A stretch of 27,291 nt of DNA from positions 1-27,291 of IMG/VR virus record IMGVR_UViG_3300042516_000682; one strand, written 5' to 3'. This document shows, one piece after another, positions 21,352 through 27,291 of this stretch. Source of the DNA: a virus. The position numbers were made by a program, and so were the translations under genes. The number at the start of each line of letters is the position of its first letter. Within the stretch, counting starts at the first letter, position 1. The notes below the pieces were generated by a model. That model searched no databases. It was not told where the DNA came from and saw nothing but the letters and a program-made list of their open reading frames with translations.

Positions 21352-22566
21352 ATGGCAAGTACATTCTCAACAAGTTTAAAACTAGAACTCATCGGAGATG
21401 GCGACCAGTCGGGTATTTGGGGTCAAACCACCAATACAAACTTAGGCACCCTTTTAGAACAAGCCATTACGGGCGTGGTAGACATTACCATGGCAGACGC
21501 CAACTACACGCTATCCAATTTCAACGGTGTGTCAGATGAGTCTAGGAACGCTGTTTTAGTAGTAGGTGGGACAAATGCTGCAGTGCGGGATGTTATTGCC
21601 CCGTTAGTTGAGAAGCTCTACGTAGTCAAAAACAGCACGGTTGGCGGTTTTGCTATCAATATTCGTGCGGCTAGTGGGTCTTCAGTATCAGTACCTAGCG
21701 GCGCTACTGTCTGGGTTTACTGCGATGGAACTAACTTTAATGCCATTAACACCGAGTCTGTAGGCAACTTTGAGGTCAACGGCAATCTAACCGTTACTGG
21801 CAATACCAATGCGGTAGCTGCAACTTACACAGGCAACGTAGCTGCTTTAAACCTTTCTACAGCTAACTTGGCAGCTACAGGCAACGCAACTGCAACAAAC
21901 TTCATTGGATCAGGGTTAACCCTAACAGCAATCAACGCATCCAATATTAGTGCTGGAACCATAGCAAATGCCCGTACCACTGCGGCTTCGGCAAACGGGG
22001 CATCGACCATTGTAGCCAGGGATTCTAATGGTTCTTTTGCCGCAAACGTAGGAACTTTCGTTTCTATATCTGGTGCGGTATCAGGCAACGGCGCAGGATT
22101 AACCGACATCAATGCTAGTAACATATCTAGTGGAACTATTGCTAATGCCCGTACTACCGCAGCTACGGCTAACGGAGCGTCAACTATTGTTTTACGGGAC
22201 TCTAATGGTTCTTTTGCGGGTAACGTAATTACTGGCACTACTATTTCAGGCACCACAGGTTCGTTTACATCCGTTTCAGGCAATGGCGTAGCACTTACTG
22301 CAATCAACGCCTCTAATATTACTTCTGGCACCGTGGCTACTGCTCGTCTTGGATCAGGTACGGCTAACAGCACGACTTTCCTTCGGGGCGACCAAACATA
22401 CGCAGTGCCTTCTTCTAATGCTACTGCCTTAACAACAACTAATTTTACAATCCAACAGGTTGGAAGTGTCTTGGTATTTCAATATAATGGCGCTAATGTA
22501 GCAGTAATGGATTCAGGTGGTAATTTAACTTCGGCTGGCGCATTTACCGCTGGTGGTAGTGTTTAA
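21352..22566 (+). CDS. Tail fibre protein 2 (404 aa)
   Basis: N terminus MASTFSTSLKLELIGDGDQS, then IWGQTTNTNLGTLLEQAITG and ITMADANYTLSNFNGVSDES, is the well-known anchor of aquatic phage fibres. The segment PLVEKLYVVKNSTVGGFAIN follows, then VSVPSGATVWVYCDGTNFNA. From residue about 150 the protein is built of repeated units: GNGAGLTDINASNISSGTI, ANARTTAATANGASTIVLRD, SNGSFAGNV. These occur two to three times and also once to twice in fibre 1. Near the end TARLGSGTANSTTFLRGDQT and a beta tip AVMDSGGNLTSAGAF are typical for fibres. Function: second fibre or alternate receptor binder. Confidence 0.78.
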   Translation: MASTFSTSLKLELIGDGDQSGIWGQTTNTNLGTLLEQAITGVVDITMADANYTLSNFNGVSDESRNAVLVVGGTNAAVRDVIAPLVEKLYVVKNSTVGGFAINIRAASGSSVSVPSGATVWVYCDGTNFNAINTESVGNFEVNGNLTVTGNTNAVAATYTGNVAALNLSTANLAATGNATATNFIGSGLTLTAINASNISAGTIANARTTAASANGASTIVARDSNGSFAANVGTFVSISGAVSGNGAGLTDINASNISSGTIANARTTAATANGASTIVLRDSNGSFAGNVITGTTISGTTGSFTSVSGNGVALTAINASNITSGTVATARLGSGTANSTTFLRGDQTYAVPSSNATALTTTNFTIQQVGSVLVFQYNGANVAVMDSGGNLTSAGAFTAGGSV

Positions 22567-22581
22567 TTTTAGGAGCAAAAA

Positions 22582-23262
22582 ATGCCAGTATCAATAAACA
22601 ATACACAAATAGTCTTTAACGACGCAACTACGCAGACGACTGCTTTTACAGGTAGTGGCAATGTGCAATTTAGTTTAGCATTACGCACCAGCGCAGTTAA
22701 TTCAAAAGACACTCCATTGGTGTATAGCGGCACGGCTGGAACTCTTACATTCACTGCCCCTACTGGAGTAACAAGAGTTAAGGTAACTGTATATGGCGGC
22801 GGCGGTGCTGGCGGCGCGGGTGCGAGTGACGGATCAGGAGGTCAGAATGTAGGTGGTAGTGGTGGTGCTGGAGGTTATGCTAAAGGAATTTACACAGTTG
22901 TTGCTGGAACTGCATACACAGTTACAGTAGGTGTTGGTGGTACTGCCAATGGCGGTGCTGGTGGAACTTCCTCATTTACTACTTTAATTTCTGCGACTGG
23001 CGGCGGTGGTGGCACAAACGCAAGCATTTTAGGCAATGGAAACCCTGGCGCTAGCGGTACTGGAAGCTCAGGAAATTTCCGCAACACAACAGGAAATGGT
23101 AATGATATTTATTCTGGAGGTGGCGCACCAGGGGGTACAACAGCGGCACAAATTTGGAACGCAAGTAGTGTTTATGGTGCTGGTGGTGACGGTGAGGGTG
23201 GAGAGTTTACAGCAGGTGGCGGCGGCGTTTCTGGTATGGTTTTAATTGAGTATGTTGGTTAA
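22582..23262 (+). CDS. Glycine-rich adhesin 2 (226 aa)
   Basis: Has TTAGGAG about nine bases before the ATG. Residues 1-30 (PVSINNTQIVFNDATTQTTA) are a fibre-type beginning and residues 50-70 hold FTAPTGVTRVKVTVYGGGGA, the usual entry to a glycine-rich domain. From about residue 71 the protein is one-third or more glycine (GGAGGYAKGIYTVVAG, GGAGGTSSFTTLI and others). The C terminus GGGVSGMVLIEYVG closes the domain. It is the same kind of domain as in the 744-residue adhesin, in much smaller format. Probably receptor binding. Confidence 0.75.
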   Translation: MPVSINNTQIVFNDATTQTTAFTGSGNVQFSLALRTSAVNSKDTPLVYSGTAGTLTFTAPTGVTRVKVTVYGGGGAGGAGASDGSGGQNVGGSGGAGGYAKGIYTVVAGTAYTVTVGVGGTANGGAGGTSSFTTLISATGGGGGTNASILGNGNPGASGTGSSGNFRNTTGNGNDIYSGGGAPGGTTAAQIWNASSVYGAGGDGEGGEFTAGGGGVSGMVLIEYVG

Positions 23263-23274
23263 TAAGGAAGCAAT

Positions 23275-23577
23275 ATGAAAAAAGCATTGATTAGCCCAAA
23301 TGAAAGTCCAATTCAACATATTGTTGCTTGGGAACTAAACCCAAACCCTACTATTGCAGTTCCGCAAAAATACATTCCTGTATGGGAAGACTATCCAAAT
23401 TCTTGCCGTGTTGCGGAAGTAGAAGATAATCCTTTTGAAGTTGCACCGCCTTTATTTTGGGTAGATTGTGCAGATGATGTTGTTGCTAACCAGTTTTATT
23501 ACGATACTGTAACTACAGTAATTAACCCTGTTGTAAATGTTCCGTTTCCAGTAATTGAAGGTTTGCAGACAGTATGA
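23275..23577 (+). CDS. Fibre-region small protein (100 aa)
   Basis: A 100-residue acidic protein with AAGGAAG before the ATG. N terminus MKKALISPNESPIQHIVAWE, then PNSCRVAEVEDNPFEVAPPL, FWVDCADDVVANQFYYD and PVVNVPFPVIEG. I recall a group of phage proteins beginning with MKKALISP..ESP, coded beside tail fibres, whose role is unknown, maybe fibre-tip or assembly proteins. Cysteines at 44 and 64. It overlaps the next gene by ATGA (23574-23577). Confidence 0.68.
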   Translation: MKKALISPNESPIQHIVAWELNPNPTIAVPQKYIPVWEDYPNSCRVAEVEDNPFEVAPPLFWVDCADDVVANQFYYDTVTTVINPVVNVPFPVIEGLQTV

Positions 23578-23783
23578 TTAAAACTATCCAAGACTCAATG
23601 GACGGTGGTGAATTTAAGCCACGCCATACTGTTGAAATCTACTGCCCTAACTGCGGGCGTGACGTTGACGAAACCGAACTATCGATGAAAGTATGCGGCG
23701 ACTGCGGCTTTGACCTATCAAATCCTGAACAGCATGTGGCTATCGTAGTGGCGAATTTGTCTTCTGGCGGACAAACTTTGTAG
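23574..23783 (+). CDS. Zinc-ribbon protein (69 aa)
   Basis: A 69-residue protein with Cys24, Cys27, Cys41 and Cys44 in IYCPNCGRD and VCGDCGFD, a complete C4 zinc ribbon. The C terminus HVAIVVANLSSGGQTL is probably a strand plus a tail. It starts by ATGA overlap with the preceding small fibre-region gene. The position between receptor and lysis genes gives no clear hint; small zinc ribbons in phages can be structural or can affect transcription. I see no DNA-binding helix. Confidence 0.72.
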   Translation: MIKTIQDSMDGGEFKPRHTVEIYCPNCGRDVDETELSMKVCGDCGFDLSNPEQHVAIVVANLSSGGQTL

Positions 23784-23786
23784 GTT

Positions 23787-24398
23787 ATGGCTGGAAAGTT
23801 AAATGCAGACGATACGCTGACTAAAGTATTAGCGTACGTAGACTCGCCGTTTAAGCTGGTTGCTGTGGTTGTAATGGGGGTTTTGTGCTTTGGCGGTTAC
23901 ATTATTTATGACCATCGAGAGTTGATTGTTGGTACTTACAAGGAAAGCCAAAAGCTGCCTAGTATTAACAAAGACAGGGTAGATGATGTAGCGGTTCATT
24001 TGTTTAAAACCACTGACGCAGTTTTAGTGACGGTATTTAAGGTTAACCCCTTGCTTGGAACTCGAATACAGTACCGTGCTTACACAACAAACGGTCGGGA
24101 TAAAACGAATGATGGTTTAGATGTAGGGCTATTTACTGGCAACCAAAAGAATAACGAAGATGTAATTAGTTTGATGGCTGGCAATATTCCATGTAACGAA
24201 TACAAAGCAGCCCAGTCAGAGATTGGCTTGTGGTACATAGAAAAAGGGATGCGGTATGGTTGCAGAATTAGTGTGCCGCCTGACCCCAGTAAGTTTGTAG
24301 GGCAGATTACCGTTGGCTGGGAAAAACAACCAGCCGATTTAGAGCAAACAAAAGCAATGCTTTTTATTGCAGCAACTATGTTATCAAGGAGTAAATAA
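23787..24398 (+). CDS. Inner-membrane protein with C-terminal globular domain (203 aa)
   Basis: A 203-residue protein with one hydrophobic segment at residues 22-41 (FKLVAVVVMGVLCFGGYIIY), followed by about 160 soluble residues. Conserved-looking segments are LPSINKDRVDDVAVHLFK, VFKVNPLLGTRIQYRAYT, GLDVGLFTGNQKNNED, GLWYIEKGMRYGCRISVPP and a terminal AKSIM-like helix (AMLFIAATMLSRSK). I recall this protein type directly before holin/endolysin genes in freshwater phages, without an assigned function. The position suggests a role in lysis timing, as an antiholin or spanin-like part, or in superinfection exclusion. Its stop overlaps the holin start by one base, so the two are coupled. Cys residues (about 34, 136, 155) may matter if the domain is periplasmic. 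Confidence 0.7.
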   Translation: MAGKLNADDTLTKVLAYVDSPFKLVAVVVMGVLCFGGYIIYDHRELIVGTYKESQKLPSINKDRVDDVAVHLFKTTDAVLVTVFKVNPLLGTRIQYRAYTTNGRDKTNDGLDVGLFTGNQKNNEDVISLMAGNIPCNEYKAAQSEIGLWYIEKGMRYGCRISVPPDPSKFVGQITVGWEKQPADLEQTKAMLFIAATMLSRSK

Positions 24399-24808
24399 TG
24401 CTAGGACTAGACACCATCGTTGGCGTTGGAATGAAGCTGATTGACAAGCTGATACCTGATCCAGCCGCTAAAGCACAAGCCCAGTTAGAACTAGCCAAAC
24501 TCGCCCAAGACGGCAAACTGGCTGAAATACAGGCTGATACTGCAGAATCCCAAGAAGTCACTAAACGGGCGCAAGCCGACATGGCTAGTGATAGCTGGCT
24601 GTCTAAAAACATACGTCCTATGACTTTAATCTTTATTCTTGGTGGCTATTTTGTGTTTGCAATGATGAGTGCTTTTGGTAATAACGCTAACGAAAAGTAC
24701 GTTGAGCTGCTTGGGCAATGGGGCATGTTAGTCATGTCGTTCTACTTTGGTGGTCGCACCCTTGAGAAAATCATGGACATGAAGTCGAAAGAAAAAGATG
24801 CAAAGTAA
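24398..24808 (+). CDS. Holin, GTA 3TM-type (probable)
   Basis: A 136-residue protein with AAGGAG upstream of the ATG. The N terminus LIDKLIPDPAAKAQAQLELA (14-33) is the signature of the 'holin of 3TMs' family known from gene transfer agents. Next comes a charged helix to about 60, then two hydrophobic segments IRPMTLIFILGGYFVFAMMS (72-91) and GQWGMLVMSFYFGGRTLE (106-123). The first of the three expected membrane segments is weak here and may be the amphipathic N terminus. It overlaps the endolysin by eleven bases. Function: makes lesions in the inner membrane at a set time and lets the endolysin reach the wall. Confidence 0.82.
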   Translation: MLGLDTIVGVGMKLIDKLIPDPAAKAQAQLELAKLAQDGKLAEIQADTAESQEVTKRAQADMASDSWLSKNIRPMTLIFILGGYFVFAMMSAFGNNANEKYVELLGQWGMLVMSFYFGGRTLEKIMDMKSKEKDAK

Positions 24809-25316
24809 TTTTGAACTGTGCCTAGCTAAGATGCTTGCCCACGAGGGTGGCTTTGTAAACCATCCACAAGACCCAGGCGGCATGACTAACCTTGGCGTTA
24901 CTAAGCGGGTCTGGGAAGAGTGGGTTGGGCACGAGGTTGACGAGAAACAGATGCGGGCGCTTACCCCTGAAACCGTTGCACCACTTTATAAAAGGAAGTA
25001 TTGGGATGCTGTCCGAGCTGATGATCTTGTGGCTGGTGTTGACTATTGCGTTTTCGATGTCGCTGTTAACTCAGGTCCAGGTCGTGCCATTAAGTTTTTG
25101 CAGTCGTGTGTTGGGGTTACTGCTGATGGTGGTTTTGGCCCTGCTACTCTGGCTGCCGTAAAGAAAGCCGAAGAAGACCCAGCTAGACTAGTAGAACTGT
25201 ATTGCGCAAAACGGCTAGAGTTCTTACAATCACTAAAGACCTTTGAAACCTTTGGTAAGGGCTGGTCTAGGCGTGTTGCCGAGGTCAAAGAAGAAGCACT
25301 CAAAATGTTAGGGTAA
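24798..25316 (+). CDS. Endolysin, GH108 N-acetylmuramidase with peptidoglycan-binding part
   Basis: A 172-residue protein. Residues 1-90 fit the glycosyl hydrolase 108 family: KMLAHEGGFVNHPQDPGG (11-28) with the family's catalytic Glu (Glu16 in HEGG), TNLGVTKRVWEEWVG and APLYKRKYWDAVRADDL. Residues 95-165 match the usual peptidoglycan-binding domain of this family, including VNSGPGRAIKFLQSCVG and DGGFGPATLAAV. It has no signal sequence, so it depends on the holin. It overlaps the holin by eleven bases. Length is typical of the family (about 160-190). Cleaves the glycan backbone of the Gram-negative wall. Confidence 0.92.
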   Translation: MQSNFELCLAKMLAHEGGFVNHPQDPGGMTNLGVTKRVWEEWVGHEVDEKQMRALTPETVAPLYKRKYWDAVRADDLVAGVDYCVFDVAVNSGPGRAIKFLQSCVGVTADGGFGPATLAAVKKAEEDPARLVELYCAKRLEFLQSLKTFETFGKGWSRRVAEVKEEALKMLG

Positions 25317-25321
25317 ACCCC

Positions 25322-27291
25322 ATGCCGTTACAGAAGTTACAGTTTCGTCCAGGTGTCAACAGAGAAGGTACTGATTACAGTAACGAAGGCGGCTGGTACG
25401 CCTGTGACAAGGTGCGTTTTCGTTCTGGATTCCCTGAAAAAATTGGTGGCTGGATCCGTCTGTCTAATGACACTTTTCTAGGTGTTTGCCGTATTTTATG
25501 GAACTGGATTACTTTGGACGGATCTAACCTTTTAGGAGTTGGAACTAACCTAAAATACTATATTGAGGAAGGTGGCTCGTATAACGACATCACCCCCATA
25601 AGAATTACATTTACCGCAGCCTCTAGCCCAAACACGGTTAATTGCATTGCTACTAGCAACGGCTCTAATGTAGTTACGTTGACCATTGCGAACTATGGCG
25701 GGCTGACTAATGACTTTGTAACCGTTACTGGTGCCAATGCAATTGGGTCGATTACAGCTGCGGATATTAATCAAGAGCACCAGATTACGTATATTGATAC
25801 TGCCAGGTTTTCGTTCGTAGTTGCAAATACAGCCAACACCACAGTAGCTGCTGGTGGAGGCAACACCATTAACGTAGCTTTTCAGGTTAATACTGGCTTA
25901 GATGTTTTTGTTTCGGGTACTGGCTGGGGTGCTGGTACTTGGCCTACTTATATCCAAACTTCACTTACTGACCCCTTTACTTGTACAAGTCCTGGCACTA
26001 GCGTAACCGTAACTCAGACTGCCCACGGTCTTTCTAACGGTAATTCGGTTTACTTTAACAGCATATCTGGTAACGTTTGCGGTATAGCGTCTGCCCCTAT
26101 TATTAAGGCATTTCCGATTACTGTAGTAAATGCCAATGCTTACACTTTCTCAACGGTTATCGGTGGTACAACATACACCACTTCTAATAACGGCCCAACT
26201 GGTGGTACCGTTGTAGTTTCAACTCCCGTAGCCCCGTTCCGTGGTTGGGGCGCTGCCGCTGCTGTGGGGGTTGGTCAGCAGTTACGCCTTTGGACAAACG
26301 ATAACTTTGGTGAAGACCTGTTAATTGCCCCTCGTGGCGGCGGTATCTACTACTGGGATGCAACTTTTGGTGTTTCAGAACGAGCAGTTTTGTTAAATAC
26401 CGTTTCAGATGACGAAGGTTTTGATGGGCAGTTTGTGCCGAATACAACCAATCAGATTATTGGCTCGTCAATCCAACGTTTTGCTATTTGTTTTGGCGCT
26501 AATCCGTATGATCCAAGCGACCCTGATACTATATTTGACCCCCTTTTAGTACGCTGGTCTGACCAAGAAAACCCATACGACTGGGTTCCAGCAGCTACCA
26601 ACCAGTCAGGCGAATTCCGTCTCAATATTGGCTCGTTCATTATGTGTGCGGAGTCTACACGCCAAGAAATTCTGGTTTGGTCTGATGCCGCTATTTATTC
26701 TATGCAGTACTTAGGACCGCCCTACGTCTGGGGCTTTCAGTTGTTGCAGGACAACATCTCCATCATGTCACCCAATGCCGCAATCACGATTAACAATGTA
26801 ACGTACTGGATGGGCGTGGATAAGTTCTTCTCATACACAGGTCGTGTAGAGACGTTGCCGTGTACTTTGTGGAAGTATGTGTTTGAAGACATTAATATTG
26901 ACCAATCGTTTCAAGTATTTGCTGGTTCAAATGAACGGTACAGTGAAGTCTGGTGGTTCTACTGCTCTGAAAATAGTAATCAAATTGACAAGTACGTAAT
27001 TTATAACTACCTCGAGCGGGTATGGTCATATGGCACTATGGATAGAACTGCTTGGCTTGATTCCCCATTACGCCAATACCCGATGGCTGCGTACCCTGAA
27101 GGTGATAAAGTCCTGTACCACGAGGCTAACGTAGATGACGTATCAGGATTATCCCCAGTACCGATTGAGGCGTTTATTCAGTCGTCTGACTTTGACATTG
27201 GTGACGGGCATAACTTTGGGTTTGTATGGCGCATCTTGCCAGACATTACGTTTAACGGATCTAACGCAAACGAACCTAAAGTCACTATGAC
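25322..27291 (+). CDS. Nozzle/hub protein, P22 gp10-like (5' part, runs off window)
   Basis: The frame from the ATG at 25322 stays open for 656 codons and passes the right edge. N terminus MPLQKLQFRPGVNREGTDYS, then GGWYACDKVRFRSGFPEKIG and GVCRILWNWITLDGSNLLGV, is the recognisable start of aquatic podovirus stabilisation/nozzle proteins. Later parts include LRLWTNDNFGEDLLIAPRGG, LLVRWSDQENPYDWVPAATN and LVWSDAAIYSMQYLGPPYVW, fitting a beta-propeller-like body. Two insertion modules are visible: about residues 103-160 (with NDFVTVTGANAIGSITAADI) and about 220-290 (with TAHGLSNGNSVYF at 233-245), the latter like the modules at 11166 and 11654. The upstream ribosome site is weak (TTAGGG ten bases away). 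This protein closes the tail tube and holds the fibres. Confidence 0.8.
   Translation, partial: MPLQKLQFRPGVNREGTDYSNEGGWYACDKVRFRSGFPEKIGGWIRLSNDTFLGVCRILWNWITLDGSNLLGVGTNLKYYIEEGGSYNDITPIRITFTAASSPNTVNCIATSNGSNVVTLTIANYGGLTNDFVTVTGANAIGSITAADINQEHQITYIDTARFSFVVANTANTTVAAGGGNTINVAFQVNTGLDVFVSGTGWGAGTWPTYIQTSLTDPFTCTSPGTSVTVTQTAHGLSNGNSVYFNSISGNVCGIASAPIIKAFPITVVNANAYTFSTVIGGTTYTTSNNGPTGGTVVVSTPVAPFRGWGAAAAVGVGQQLRLWTNDNFGEDLLIAPRGGGIYYWDATFGVSERAVLLNTVSDDEGFDGQFVPNTTNQIIGSSIQRFAICFGANPYDPSDPDTIFDPLLVRWSDQENPYDWVPAATNQSGEFRLNIGSFIMCAESTRQEILVWSDAAIYSMQYLGPPYVWGFQLLQDNISIMSPNAAITINNVTYWMGVDKFFSYTGRVETLPCTLWKYVFEDINIDQSFQVFAGSNERYSEVWWFYCSENSNQIDKYVIYNYLERVWSYGTMDRTAWLDSPLRQYPMAAYPEGDKVLYHEANVDDVSGLSPVPIEAFIQSSDFDIGDGHNFGFVWRILPDITFNGSNANEPKVTM

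Noticed and set aside
1-27291. tRNA genes, integrase, insertion sequences, CRISPR arrays
   Set aside because: Looked for cloverleaf sequences, recombinase motifs, terminal repeats and regular repeat-spacer arrays by eye; none was convincing.

Overview
This window looks like the virion-assembly half of a tailed double-stranded DNA phage (or a provirus) with a short, podovirus-type tail. The evidence is the gene order: small and large terminase, a very large portal, a GroES-like co-chaperonin, scaffold, major capsid protein, P22 gp4-like and SU10-like neck adaptors, several fibre/adhesin genes, holin and muramidase, then a P22 gp10/nozzle-like protein that runs off the right end. No tape-measure or tail-tube gene is visible. 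Gene types and sequence style resemble environmental (freshwater/marine) podoviruses of Gram-negative bacteria. Nothing in the sequence fixes the host, and no integrase, tRNA or CRISPR array is visible.

Layout. 1-306: AT-rich leader with an inverted repeat and a repeated decamer, no convincing gene. 307-1490: four small genes on the minus strand (one only 57 codons, translationally coupled), with three copies of a GGGGACA-TT-TGTCCCC palindrome around them. 1491-2042: non-coding and highly structured, with four consecutive hairpins just before the terminase genes; two carry A-tracts that would act as leftward terminators. 2043-10244: plus-strand packaging and head module. 10245-10429: a strong terminator, a candidate promoter and a dyad that divide the late region. 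10430-16384: minor structural proteins, an unusual cluster of very small Lys/Gly-rich proteins, and the neck proteins. 16402-23783: receptor-binding apparatus with shared fibre modules, a 22-residue tandem-repeat protein and two glycine-rich adhesins. 23787-25316: membrane protein, holin and endolysin. 25322-27291: 5' part of the nozzle/hub gene.

How it fits together: terminase packages DNA through the portal into a shell built from scaffold and capsid protein, perhaps with folding help from the phage co-chaperonin paired with host GroEL. Adaptors and the nozzle close the head and carry the fibres, and the holin/endolysin pair releases progeny. Most plus-strand genes abut or overlap by 1-8 bases and have clear Shine-Dalgarno sites, so they probably form two long late transcripts separated near 10.3 kb. 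The parts least explained by known phage biology are the basic micro-protein cluster (12.1-15.7 kb) with a recurring RADGC-type motif, an overprinted gene pair at 13.8 kb, and the palindrome and hairpin arrays in the left 2 kb.
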